Below are positions 24,206 to 33,521 of a DNA stretch of 64,000 bases, one piece after another; the first letter of the stretch is position 1; every line of letters starts with the position of its first letter. The DNA lies in contig NZ_JAOSZE010000007.1 in assembly GCF_025630775.1 (NCBI RefSeq), positions 1-64,000 on the forward strand, read 5' to 3'. The position numbers and the translations under genes are program-made. Source of the DNA: Actinoplanes sp. KI2. Its GTDB lineage: Bacteria > Actinomycetota > Actinomycetes > Mycobacteriales > Micromonosporaceae. The notes beneath the pieces are model-generated. The model ran no database searches. It had not been told where the DNA came from and was given only the letters and a program-made list of their open reading frames with translations.

Positions 24206-27200
24206 ATGGGGGCTCCTCGGTGGGACAACGACGTCACCGCCTCGCAGGACAACCTGCGCACCGGCTGGGATCGGGGTGAGCCGGCGCTCGCGCCGAGCAC
24301 GATCACGAGCACCACCTTCGGCCAGCTGTTCGCGACCAAGGTCCAGGGCCAGGTGTACGCGCAGCCGCTCGTCATCGGCGGCACCGTTGTCGTCGGTACC
24401 GAGGACAACTACGTCTACGGCCTGGACGCGGTGACCGGGGCGGTGAGATGGCAGCGCAACCTGGGGCCGGCCTGGCCGGCCAGCGCCATCGGCTGCGCAG
24501 ACATCGCGCCCAACATCGGCAACACCGCGACCGGCGTCTACGACGCGGCGACCGGCCACGTCTACCTGACCACGAAGGTCAACGACGGACCCGACGTGCT
24601 GCACCCCAACTGGTACCTCCACGCGGTCGAGGCCGGATCCGGGGCGGAGCGGGCCGGCTGGCCGGTGCGGATCGTCGGTACGCCGTCCAACGACCCGGCT
24701 CACCCGTTCCAGCCGTACGACGTGAACCAGCGGCCCGGATTGTTGTTGCTGGACGGCAGCGTCTACCTGGCGTTCGGCTCGATGTGCGACCACGGCCACT
24801 ACGTCGGTTGGGTGGCCGGCGTGAAGACCAGCACCGGGGCGATCAGCATGTGGTCCGACGAGGTCGGCGCCACCAGCAGCGAGGCCGGCATCTGGCAGGC
24901 GGGCGGTGGCCTTGTCTCGGACGGTCCCGGCCGCATCTTCCTGACCACCGGCAATGGTGTGACCGCCCCGGACGGTCCCGGCAACAACCCGCCACAGCAG
25001 CTGTCCGAGTCCGTGGTACGGCTCGGCGTCGCGGCCGACGGCACCATCTCCGCGAAGGACTTCTTCAGCCCGGCGAACGCCGCCCAGCTCGACCGCAACG
25101 ACCAGGACCTCGGCTCGGGCGGCCCGGTCGCGCTGCCCGCGCCGTACTTCGGCACCGCGACCACGCCGAACCTGATGGTGCAGATCGGCAAGGACGGCCG
25201 GTTGTTCCTCCTCGACCGGGACCGCCTCGGCGGGAAGAACCAGAAGGCCGGTGGCGGCGACGACGTGCTCCGAGTGGCCGGCCCGTACCTCGGCGTCTGG
25301 GGACATCCCGCGGTGTACGGCGGCGAGGGCGGTTACGTCTACGTCGTGCAGAACAGCGGCAGCATGCTGGCCTTCAAGTACGGCGTCGACGGAGCGAACA
25401 GGCCGACGTTGTCCCTTGCCGGCAACACCTCGGAAAGCTTCGGGTACAGCTCCGGATCACCGATCGTCACCTCGGACGGCACCACGCCGGGCACTGCCGT
25501 GGTGTGGGTGACCAATGTGGACGGCTCGTCCGGCGCGAACGGGCGGCTGTGCGCCTACGACGCCGTACCGGCGAACGGTCACCTCACGCTCCTGCGCTCC
25601 TTCCCGATCGGGACCGGCGCGAAGTTCACCACACCGGCCTCGGCCGACGGGCGGGTCTACACCGGGACGCGCGACGGGTTCGTCTACGGCTTCGGGCAAC
25701 CCACCACCGCCGCGCTGCAGACCACCCAGACGCCCTTCGGCGACGTGCTCGTCTCGCAGACCGGCACGGCCACGGTGACCGCGACCGCCACCCGCACCGT
25801 CACCGTCACCGCCGTCAGCACCACCGGGCCGCCGTTCGGGGCGACCCCACCGGCGCTTCCGGTCACCCTGACCGCCGGCCAGACGATCTCCGTTCCGGTC
25901 TCGTTCGCACCCACCTCGCCGGGTTCGTTCACCGGCGCGCTGCGGTTCGCCATCATCGAGGCCGGCGTCAGCCAGACGCTCGGGGCCGGCCTGCAGGGCA
26001 ACGCCATCAAGCCCGGCCTGACCGCCACGCCGGCGACCCTGGACTTCGGCGACATCGCCGTGGGCACCGAAAAGTACCTGACGGTCAATGTCACCAACAC
26101 CGGCACGACGGACGAGACCGTCACCGCGGTGACCGGCCCGGCGGCGCCGTTCACCGTCACCGGGCTGCCCGCCGTCGGCACGGTCCTGCGGCCTGGGCAG
26201 TCCGTCGGCGGGTCGGTGACCTACCGCCCCGAAGCGGCCGGCGCCGACACGTCGTCGATCACGATCACCGGTCCGCAGGGCGACGCCACCGCCCGGCTGA
26301 TCGGCACCGGCGCCGTCGGCCTCGCCCAGCTCACCATCACGCCGGAGTCGCTCAGCTTCGGGGCCGTGCCGGTCGGTGGATCCGCCACCAAGACGCTGGT
26401 CGTGGCGAGCACCGGCAACCTGCCGGTCACCATCACCAAGGCGGCGCCACCGGCACTGCCGTTCGTCGTGAACACGCCACTGCCCGAGGGACTGGTCCTC
26501 AACCCCGGGGACACCGCGCATGTCGAGGTCACCTTCGCCCCGTCCGGCTCCGGCAGCTTCAGCAACACGTACGTGATCAGCTCGGATGACGGCCACGGGG
26601 CGCACGACATCCCGGTCATCGGCACCGCCGCGGGCCTGCCCGGCGGAACGCCGTTGCCGCCGATCACCCAGGGCGGCTGGTTCGTCAACGGGTCCGCCCG
26701 GATCTCCGGCACCGACGTGGTCCTCACCCCGAACGCGGCGGGTCTGGCCGGATCGGCGGTGTACTCGACGCCGGTGCCCAGCGACGGCCTGACCGCATCG
26801 TTCACCGCCCAGATCGGCGGCGGGTCGGGCGGCGACGGCATGACCTTCGCCCTGCTCTCCGCGTCCGGCAACAACAGCCGCAGTCTGGGCGGCGGCGGTG
26901 GCGGCCTCGGCGTCGCCGGCCTACCGGGCGTCGCCGTCGTCCTTGACACGTTCCGCAACGGAGCGGATCCGTCGAACAACTTCTTGGGCATCAGCACCGG
27001 CGCCACCGGCGGGGCGCTGACCTACGTCGCCACCACGACGAACATCCCGAACCTGCGCAGCGGCCCGCACGGCGTCACCGTGACCGTCTCCGGCACGACG
27101 ATCACCGTCTTCCTCGACGGTGCGCAGCGGCTGTCGGTCACCGTGCCCGGCCTCGCGCCGGCCGTCCTGCCGGCCTTCACCGGCGGCACCGGCACGGCCA

Positions 27201-28408
27201 CCGACCGGCACGAGGCGCGGGACATCTCGATCAGCTCCGGCGGCACCGAGCTGCCCCCGCCGGGAACCGGCTGGCGGTTCAACGGCTCGGCCGACGTCGC
27301 CGGATCCCAGGTGGTCCTCACCCCGGCGGCGACGTCGCGGGCCGGCACGGCCCTGTACACCGACCCCATCGCCACCGACGGGCTGACCGCCTCCTTCACC
27401 CTGTCCATGGGTGGGGGAACCGGCGCCGACGGCGCCGCACTCGTCCTGTTGGACCCCGCGAAAGCGAGCCCGACCAGTGTGGGCGGGGTCGGCGGCGGCC
27501 TCGGCTTCGCCGGATTGGCCGGGGCGGCCGTGTCGTTCGTGACCTACCCGCACGACTTGGTGGGCATCGAGACCGGTACCGCCGGTGGCGCCCCCTCGTT
27601 CCTGGCGTCCACCACCGATGTACCGGACCTGCGGGCAAGCAGCCACGACGTGGTGGTCTCGGTCAGCGGCACCACGATCGGCATCGCCATCGACGGAACG
27701 GACGTGCTGAGCACGGCGGTTCCGGCGCTCGAGCCGACCGCGCTCGTCGGCTTCTCGGCCGGAACAGGCGCCCTGACCGACGTCCACGCGATCACCGACG
27801 CCCAAGTGCTCAGCGGCCGCACCGCCGTGCCGGCGCCCGGCACCGGCTGGTCGCTGAACGGGTCGACGACGCTGTCCGGCGGCACGGTGCAGCTGACCGC
27901 CGCGGTCGCCGGCCAGGCCGGTACGGCCATCTACGCCACGCCGGTGCCGACCGCCCATCTGCAGGCGAACTTCACCATCGCGATCGGCGGCGGCACCGGC
28001 GCGGACGGCCTCACCTTCCTGCTGCTCGATCCGGCTCACCACACCCCGTCCTCGGTCGGCCGCAACGGCGCCGGTCTGGGCTTCGCCGGGCTCACCGGCG
28101 TGGCGGTCGCCTTCGTCACGTACGCCCAGAGCGGCGTCGCGTCGAACAACTTCGCCGGCATCCAGACCGGCACCGCCACCGGCGCGGCCTTCGTCACCAC
28201 CTCCACCGCGGTACCGAACCTACGCAGCGGAACCCACGAGGTGAGCGTGGCCGTCGCCGGCGGCGTCCTCGTGGTAACCATCGACGGGTCGGCGTTGTTC
28301 ACCACCCCGGTCGCCGGGATTCCGGCGTCCGCCCTGGTCGGGTTCTCCGGTGCCACCGGCGGGCTCACCGACGTCCACGCCGTGAGCGGCCTGCACCTCG
28401 CGTACTAA
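24206..28408 (+). CDS. Giant propeller / choice-of-anchor / L-type lectin repeat protein
   Basis: The 1400-residue protein begins MGAPRWDNDVTASQDNLRTG. Residues 1-490 form a PQQ-like beta-propeller (YAQPLVIGGTVVVGTEDNYV, YGLDAVTGAVRWQRNLG). Residues 500-810 hold about three Ig-like choice-of-anchor D/ASPM-type domains (LDFGDIAVGTEKYLTVNVTN, LSFGAVPVGGSATKTLVV). Residues 820-1400 hold three legume-lectin-like domains, each starting near a Gly-Trp (GWFVNGSARISG, GWRFNGSADVAG, GWSLNGSTTLSG) and containing GGGTGADGLTF-like cores. Proteins like this are extracellular and bind glycans. A stop codon (TAG) lies in frame 12 bases upstream, so no signal peptide can be added in this frame, which is unusual. 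Confidence 0.75.
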   Translation: MGAPRWDNDVTASQDNLRTGWDRGEPALAPSTITSTTFGQLFATKVQGQVYAQPLVIGGTVVVGTEDNYVYGLDAVTGAVRWQRNLGPAWPASAIGCADIAPNIGNTATGVYDAATGHVYLTTKVNDGPDVLHPNWYLHAVEAGSGAERAGWPVRIVGTPSNDPAHPFQPYDVNQRPGLLLLDGSVYLAFGSMCDHGHYVGWVAGVKTSTGAISMWSDEVGATSSEAGIWQAGGGLVSDGPGRIFLTTGNGVTAPDGPGNNPPQQLSESVVRLGVAADGTISAKDFFSPANAAQLDRNDQDLGSGGPVALPAPYFGTATTPNLMVQIGKDGRLFLLDRDRLGGKNQKAGGGDDVLRVAGPYLGVWGHPAVYGGEGGYVYVVQNSGSMLAFKYGVDGANRPTLSLAGNTSESFGYSSGSPIVTSDGTTPGTAVVWVTNVDGSSGANGRLCAYDAVPANGHLTLLRSFPIGTGAKFTTPASADGRVYTGTRDGFVYGFGQPTTAALQTTQTPFGDVLVSQTGTATVTATATRTVTVTAVSTTGPPFGATPPALPVTLTAGQTISVPVSFAPTSPGSFTGALRFAIIEAGVSQTLGAGLQGNAIKPGLTATPATLDFGDIAVGTEKYLTVNVTNTGTTDETVTAVTGPAAPFTVTGLPAVGTVLRPGQSVGGSVTYRPEAAGADTSSITITGPQGDATARLIGTGAVGLAQLTITPESLSFGAVPVGGSATKTLVVASTGNLPVTITKAAPPALPFVVNTPLPEGLVLNPGDTAHVEVTFAPSGSGSFSNTYVISSDDGHGAHDIPVIGTAAGLPGGTPLPPITQGGWFVNGSARISGTDVVLTPNAAGLAGSAVYSTPVPSDGLTASFTAQIGGGSGGDGMTFALLSASGNNSRSLGGGGGGLGVAGLPGVAVVLDTFRNGADPSNNFLGISTGATGGALTYVATTTNIPNLRSGPHGVTVTVSGTTITVFLDGAQRLSVTVPGLAPAVLPAFTGGTGTATDRHEARDISISSGGTELPPPGTGWRFNGSADVAGSQVVLTPAATSRAGTALYTDPIATDGLTASFTLSMGGGTGADGAALVLLDPAKASPTSVGGVGGGLGFAGLAGAAVSFVTYPHDLVGIETGTAGGAPSFLASTTDVPDLRASSHDVVVSVSGTTIGIAIDGTDVLSTAVPALEPTALVGFSAGTGALTDVHAITDAQVLSGRTAVPAPGTGWSLNGSTTLSGGTVQLTAAVAGQAGTAIYATPVPTAHLQANFTIAIGGGTGADGLTFLLLDPAHHTPSSVGRNGAGLGFAGLTGVAVAFVTYAQSGVASNNFAGIQTGTATGAAFVTTSTAVPNLRSGTHEVSVAVAGGVLVVTIDGSALFTTPVAGIPASALVGFSGATGGLTDVHAVSGLHLAY

Positions 28409-28455
28409 TTAGCGACCGGGAGAAACGAGGGCGCACCCCGCCGTCAGTGTGGAGG

Positions 28456-29409
28456 TCAGGGCAGGGTGACGACCTGAGCCGCGTACGAGAGGCCGGCGCC
28501 GAAGCCCACGAGCAGTGCGGGACCCGTCGTGTCGGCCATGGCCGCCATCGCCTGGGGGATGGAGGCCGCGCCGGTGTTGCCGTTGGTGATGACGTCGGTG
28601 GCCACCCGCACGTGCGGGCCGAGCCCCAGGGCCTTGGCGGCGACCGAGGTGATGCGCAGGTTGGCCTGGTGGGGGATGAAGGCCGCAAGGTCGGCGGCGG
28701 AGATGCCCGCCGCCTCCAGCGCGCGCCGGGCCAGGTCGGGAATGATGGCGGTCGCCCAGCGGAAGACCTCGGGGCCGGCCATGCGCAGAATGCCCGCCTC
28801 GTCGTACCGCAGCACCTCGCTCCGGGAGCCGTCGGCGCCCCACACCACCGGGCCGATGCCGCACGTCTGCGCCGGACCGACGACCACCGCGCCGGCGCCG
28901 TCGCCGAAGAGGAACGCCGTGCCGCGGTCGCGCTCGTCGATGATGTCGGTCATCCGCTCGGCGCCGACCAGGACCACGTAGCCGGCCGCGCCGCTGCGGA
29001 CGAGCGCGTCGGCGGTCGCAAGCGCGTACGGGAATCCGGCGCACGCCGCTCCCAGATCCATCGCGGCGGCCGCGGTGGCGCCCAGTGCGTCGGCCACCAG
29101 GGGTGCCGCGGTCGTCGCGCGGCCGCGGTGGGACATCGTCGCCACCAGGACGGCCGAGACCTCGCGCGGATCGACGCCGGCGCCGGCCAGGGCCTTGGAG
29201 GCGGCCGCCGCGCCCATCGTGACCAGGTCCTCGTCGGGTGCGGCGCGCCGGCGCGACTCGATGCCGCAGCGGCGGCGGATCCAGTCGTCGCTCGAGTCGA
29301 TCAGGGCGGCGATCGTCTCGTTGCCCACCTCGGTGCGTGGGCGGTACGTGGCGACGCTCAGGATGCGCGACCCGGGGTGACCGGCGCGGCGCTGCAAAGG
29401 GTTGGCCAT
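28456..29409 (-). CDS. fabH: 3-oxoacyl-ACP synthase III (KAS III, FabH-like)
   Basis: The 317-residue thiolase-fold enzyme has the triad visible: Cys 123 in LGAACAGFPYAL, His in AAFIPHQANLRI and Asn in ITNGNTGAAS. The start region (SRILSVATYRPRTEVGN, then SSDDWIRRRCGIESRR) is standard for FabH. It condenses acyl-CoA with malonyl-ACP to start fatty acid synthesis. No other fatty acid or polyketide genes lie near, so this is an orphan copy that could serve a special primer or a non-condensing acyl transfer. An ATG 18 bases further upstream (29427) is also possible. Confidence 0.88.
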   Translation of the reverse strand: MANPLQRRAGHPGSRILSVATYRPRTEVGNETIAALIDSSDDWIRRRCGIESRRRAAPDEDLVTMGAAAASKALAGAGVDPREVSAVLVATMSHRGRATTAAPLVADALGATAAAAMDLGAACAGFPYALATADALVRSGAAGYVVLVGAERMTDIIDERDRGTAFLFGDGAGAVVVGPAQTCGIGPVVWGADGSRSEVLRYDEAGILRMAGPEVFRWATAIIPDLARRALEAAGISAADLAAFIPHQANLRITSVAAKALGLGPHVRVATDVITNGNTGAASIPQAMAAMADTTGPALLVGFGAGLSYAAQVVTLP

Positions 29410-29738
29410 GGCCAACAATCCAAGCATGCCCGACTGGGTGCCCTCGGTTTGCTTAGTTCCTCGCCGGTAACCAAGGGTCGTCGCGGTGCGGACGCACTCG
29501 AATATCGGCGCCAATGATTCGTGAACGACGATGGCCTTTTGAATTGGCTGGCGTCCTCTTTGGTGCGGCAATTAGGAAATGAACGACGAGGATTGTCATT
29601 TGCGAATGGTGGGGATAACTTTCCGTCGCGGCGTCCTAGCGGTTCGTGAAGTTTTCTCGGTATTGCCACGAAAGTGTGTCCTTCGCACGTCTTCAGTAGC
29701 AGCGCAACTCGGCGCGCCAGAGGCGGCGAAGGGACGTG
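29410..29738. other. Intergenic region, divergent promoters of KAS III and PBP genes
   Basis: These 329 bases contain no supported gene. The reading frame of the KAS III gene stays open to 29571, but that extension does not look like protein. The stretch from about 29520 to 29690 is noticeably richer in A and T than the genes around it, as expected for promoter DNA. I found no clear operator or riboswitch. Confidence 0.5.
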
Positions 29739-32522
29739 ATGATGCCAGAAGCCGACGTCATCTCACCAAACCGGCATCGAAGGCAGCCCAGACTGCCACG
29801 CTGGTGGCTGTGGTTGCCGCGGTGGTGCCGCCGGACGGTGGCGGCCTTCGTGGTGGTGACGGTGGCCCTGGTGATCGCCGCTTCCGGCTACGTCGCGAGC
29901 GTGGACCTGCCACCGGAGCCGGAGCCGCCGCAGGCGTCGGTGCTCTACTACCGCGACGGCCGCACGGTGCTCGCCCGGGTCGGGCTCACCGACCGCACCG
30001 ACGTCACCCTGGACAGGGTGCCCGAGCCGGTCCGGCGGGCGTTCCTGGCGGCCGAGGACCGGGGCTTCTACCACCACTTCGGCATTTCGATGCGGGGCCT
30101 GGTGCGCGCGTTGTGGACGAACGTCGTGCACGACGGTGCGGAGGGCGCATCCACCATCACTCAGCAGTACGTCCGCAACGCCTACCTCACGCAGGATCGC
30201 ACGATCAGCCGCAAAACCAAGGAGGCGGCGCTTGCGCTGAAGGTCGAGCACCGTTACAGCAAGGATGAGATCCTCGAGCGCTACCTCAACACCATCTACT
30301 TCGGCCGGGGCGCCTACGGCATCGAGGCGGCGGCCCGCGCGTTCTTCGGGACGTCGGTCGACCGGTTGAACGCCGCGCAGGGCGCCGTGCTCGCGGCGAT
30401 CGTGAAGGACCCGACCCGCGGCGACCCGGCGGTCGATCCCGCCTGGGCGAAGGAGCGGTGGACGTGGATCATGCGGGCGATGAGCGAGCAGGGCTGGCTC
30501 CCCGACGGGTCCGCCGAGCAGACGCCGTACCCGCACGTGGCCCCGGAGAACGTCACCACCAGCACGGTCAGCGGCCCGGCCGGTTTGATCACCGACCGGG
30601 TCGAGGATGAGCTCGTCAAAGGGGGGATCAGCCGTCAGCAGTTCCGCACCGGGGGTCTGCACATCACGACCACCGTCGACGCCACCGCGCAGGCGGCCGC
30701 CACGACCAGCATCAGCGCGGCGCTCAAGGGCCAGCCGAAGGAACTGCGGACCGCGTTGGCGGCCATCGACCCGGCCGACGGCGGGGTGCGTGCCTACTAC
30801 GGCGGCGATCGCGGGCGCGGCTACTTCGACGACGCGATCGCCGCACGCCCGCCCGCCTCGACCTTCAAGCCGTTGGTTCTCGCGGCCGCCGAGGAACGCG
30901 ACATCAGTTTTCAGTCGCTCTACAACGGCACCTCGCCGCGCCTGTTCCAGGACCGTGACGGCGCACCCCTGTACAACCAGCACAACCTGCAGTGCCCGAT
31001 CTGCCCGCTCGACACCGCGATGGTGTATTCGCTGAACACGCCCTACTACGCGCTCACCGAGCAGATCGGCCCGGACGCCGTGCGCGATCTCGCGTACCGG
31101 CTCGGCGTACCGGAGAAGTACGGCAGCCAGCGGACGTTGGTCGACCTCAAGGGCGAGCCGAAGCCCGGACACACCCGGTCCGACATCGCACTCGGCCGCT
31201 ACCCGGTCGCCCCGTCGGACATGGCGACCGTGTACGCCACCCTGGCCGGCGGCGGAATCCGCACGGTCCGGCACTTTGTCCAGTCGGTCACCACGGCCGC
31301 CGGCACCGTCCTGTACCGGCCGAAGAAGTCGTCCGAGCGGGTCATGCCGAGCGGCGTGGCCGCGGACCTACAGACCGTGCTGGCGAAGGTGGTGGAGCAC
31401 GACGGCGCGATTCCCGGCCTGCAAGCGGCCGCGAAGACCGGCTCGCAGCAGTGGTCGGACACCGATGACTCCTCCGACGCCTGGACGGCCGGATGGGCGC
31501 CGGGACTGGCCGCGGTGACCTGGGTGGGCAGGGAGAAGCCGGGACCGATCCGGACCAAGGACGGCAAGGCGATCAACGGGGACGGCCTGCCGTACCAGAT
31601 CTGGCGGAAGTTCTTGGCCGGCGCGCTGCAAGGCCGGCCCACGGGTCCCATGGCGGCGGCCGCGATGGTCGGACGACGCAACGGTGACGACCTGAAAACC
31701 CTCGGTCCCGAGGTCAAGACGGCGCTGGGTAGAGGGCCCGGCGTCGTCTTCCTGGGACCGCAGAAGGGCGAGAAGGTCGACAAGAGTCTGGCGACCGGTT
31801 CCTGGGACGAGCGGGTCAACCGGCTGACGACAGCCCTCGACAAGTACGCGGGCGAGGTCCCGGACTTCGCCGTCTCCGTCGTCGACCGCAAGACCGGGCA
31901 CAAGTACGACTACCACGGCGACCGACCCTACGAGGCGGCGAGCATCATCAAGGTCGAGCTGCTGGCGGCCTTGCTGTTGCGGGCGCAGGACGGCCACCGC
32001 AAGCTCACCGCGACCGAGCAGTCCCGCGCGGCCAAGATGATCCGAGCCAGCGACAACGAGACGGCGAAGCAGATCTACAACGCGGTCGGCGGTGTCGGGA
32101 ACTTCCGGGCGGCCCTGCGACGGCTCGGCCTCGACGACACGGAGCCGTCGTCGTCGTCCGGCCTGAGCAAGACCACGGCGAACGACCAGGTCCGGATGAT
32201 CGCCGCGCTCACCGCCTCCACCAGCCCGCTCACCAAGGACTCGCGGGACTACATCCTCGGGCTCATGTCCTCGGTCAACGCGGACCAGACGTGGGGCGTC
32301 AGCGCGGCGGCGTTCGACGGCGAGCGGACGTCGCTCAAGAACGGCTGGCTGGCCCGGCCGACCGAGCAGAACCATTGGATCGTCAACAGCACCGGATGGA
32401 TCTCCGGAGACAAGACCGACGTGGCCATCTCGGTGCTCTCGCACGGGCATGCCAGCAGGGAGGATGGCATCGCGGCCGCCGAGAACATCGCCGCCCTGAC
32501 GCGCAGCTACCTGGGCTGGTGA
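29739..32522 (+). CDS. Bifunctional penicillin-binding protein fused to a class A beta-lactamase-like domain
   Basis: This protein of about 927 residues has a cytoplasmic basic tail and one transmembrane helix (about residues 33-52). The GT51 transglycosylase domain has EDRGFYHHFG near 106, GASTITQQYVRN and EILERYLNTIYFGRGAYGIE. The transpeptidase domain has STFK near 373, SLN near 430 and KTGS near 566. A third catalytic module, about residues 690-927, has its own serine-enzyme motifs: SIIK near 735, SDN near 770 and KNG near 867. The first two build and cross-link peptidoglycan. The last resembles class A beta-lactamases or related D,D-peptidases. GTG 29736 and ATG 29742 are alternative starts; AAGGGA is the RBS. 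Confidence 0.88.
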   Translation: MMPEADVISPNRHRRQPRLPRWWLWLPRWCRRTVAAFVVVTVALVIAASGYVASVDLPPEPEPPQASVLYYRDGRTVLARVGLTDRTDVTLDRVPEPVRRAFLAAEDRGFYHHFGISMRGLVRALWTNVVHDGAEGASTITQQYVRNAYLTQDRTISRKTKEAALALKVEHRYSKDEILERYLNTIYFGRGAYGIEAAARAFFGTSVDRLNAAQGAVLAAIVKDPTRGDPAVDPAWAKERWTWIMRAMSEQGWLPDGSAEQTPYPHVAPENVTTSTVSGPAGLITDRVEDELVKGGISRQQFRTGGLHITTTVDATAQAAATTSISAALKGQPKELRTALAAIDPADGGVRAYYGGDRGRGYFDDAIAARPPASTFKPLVLAAAEERDISFQSLYNGTSPRLFQDRDGAPLYNQHNLQCPICPLDTAMVYSLNTPYYALTEQIGPDAVRDLAYRLGVPEKYGSQRTLVDLKGEPKPGHTRSDIALGRYPVAPSDMATVYATLAGGGIRTVRHFVQSVTTAAGTVLYRPKKSSERVMPSGVAADLQTVLAKVVEHDGAIPGLQAAAKTGSQQWSDTDDSSDAWTAGWAPGLAAVTWVGREKPGPIRTKDGKAINGDGLPYQIWRKFLAGALQGRPTGPMAAAAMVGRRNGDDLKTLGPEVKTALGRGPGVVFLGPQKGEKVDKSLATGSWDERVNRLTTALDKYAGEVPDFAVSVVDRKTGHKYDYHGDRPYEAASIIKVELLAALLLRAQDGHRKLTATEQSRAAKMIRASDNETAKQIYNAVGGVGNFRAALRRLGLDDTEPSSSSGLSKTTANDQVRMIAALTASTSPLTKDSRDYILGLMSSVNADQTWGVSAAAFDGERTSLKNGWLARPTEQNHWIVNSTGWISGDKTDVAISVLSHGHASREDGIAAAENIAALTRSYLGW

Positions 32523-32578
32523 CGCCCCGGTCAGGGACGGCCTGCACTGTCATGAGCGTCGATGGAGTTGGCCTTACA

Positions 32579-32592
32579 TTACCCGTCGGTAA
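32579..32592. promoter_or_regulatory. Short palindrome upstream of the hydrolase gene
   Basis: TTACC and GGTAA (32579-32583 and 32588-32592) form five-base arms around CGTC. The site lies about 90 bp before the alpha/beta-hydrolase start, in the 162 bp between it and the PBP gene. This looks like a half-length TetR or LacI type operator. No matching regulator is adjacent. Confidence 0.3.
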
Positions 32593-32684
32593 CAACCGTG
32601 CGACGATCTACGGATGTCGGCCCGCGCGGATGGCGGTGCCAGCGATAATTCGGAACGCGCGCATGACTACCCACGGGAGCCCGC

Positions 32685-33509
32685 ATGACCGAGAAGCACG
32701 CCGAGGGCCGCTTGGTCTCCGGACAGTACTGGCAGAGCTGGCGCGGCGAGGCACCCGCTGGGCTGGTCGTCGTGGTGCACGGTGCGCACGAGCACGGCGG
32801 CCGGTACCGCCCGGTTGCCGAGCGACTCGTCGCCGCGGGTTACGACGTCTATGCCGTGGACCATCCGGGGCATGGCCGGTCGCCGGGCAGGCGGGGCAAC
32901 ATCACGAGCATGGCCGCGGCCGTGGACGGCGTGGCGGCGTTGACCGAGCTCGCCGCGGAGAGCATCCCGGGCGTGCCGGTGTTCGTCTACGGGCACAGCC
33001 TCGGCGGGCTGATCGCGTTGCAGTATCTGACGGGAAAGCCCGCCGACCGCGTACGCGGCGGGGTCATCTCCGCGCCGGCCTTGGACACCAGCGCCGCCAC
33101 CAAGGTGCAGAAGCTATTGGCGCCGGTGGTCTCCGCCCTGGTGCCGAACCTCGGCATGCTGACGCTCGACCTGGACACGATCAGCCGCGACCCCGAGGTG
33201 GTCAACGCCTACCGCGCCGATCCGCTGAACTACCTCGGCAAGATGACCGCCCGCACCGGCACGGAGCTCATGCTGACGGCCACCGCGATGCCGTCCCGGC
33301 TGGAGGGGCTGACGATGCCGTTGTTCGTCTTGCACGGCGGCGCGGATCGGCTCGTGCCGCCGGCGGCCAGCGCCGTCGTCCGCGAGCATGCCGGCTCGGC
33401 GGACCTCACCGTCAAGATTTACGAGGGGCTCTACCACGAACCCCACAACGAGCCGGAGCGCGACCAGGTCCTCGCCGACGTCGTGAGCTGGCTCGACGCC
33501 CACCGATGA
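32685..33509 (+). CDS. Alpha/beta hydrolase, monoacylglycerol lipase-like
   Basis: The 274-residue protein starts MTEKHAEGRLVSGQYWQSWR. The oxyanion region VVVVHGAHEHGGRY, the nucleophile elbow VYGHSLGG (Ser near 105), the acid in LHGGADRLVPP (Asp near 222) and the His in EGLYHEPHNE (near 250) complete the catalytic triad. The HEHGGRY and HGGADRLV segments are typical of monoacylglycerol lipases and lysophospholipases. The protein is cytoplasmic with no signal peptide. It ends only 12 bp before the convergent sugar permease gene. The substrate is not determined. Confidence 0.85.
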   Translation: MTEKHAEGRLVSGQYWQSWRGEAPAGLVVVVHGAHEHGGRYRPVAERLVAAGYDVYAVDHPGHGRSPGRRGNITSMAAAVDGVAALTELAAESIPGVPVFVYGHSLGGLIALQYLTGKPADRVRGGVISAPALDTSAATKVQKLLAPVVSALVPNLGMLTLDLDTISRDPEVVNAYRADPLNYLGKMTARTGTELMLTATAMPSRLEGLTMPLFVLHGGADRLVPPAASAVVREHAGSADLTVKIYEGLYHEPHNEPERDQVLADVVSWLDAHR

Positions 33510-33521
33510 CGGCCGGGCCGG

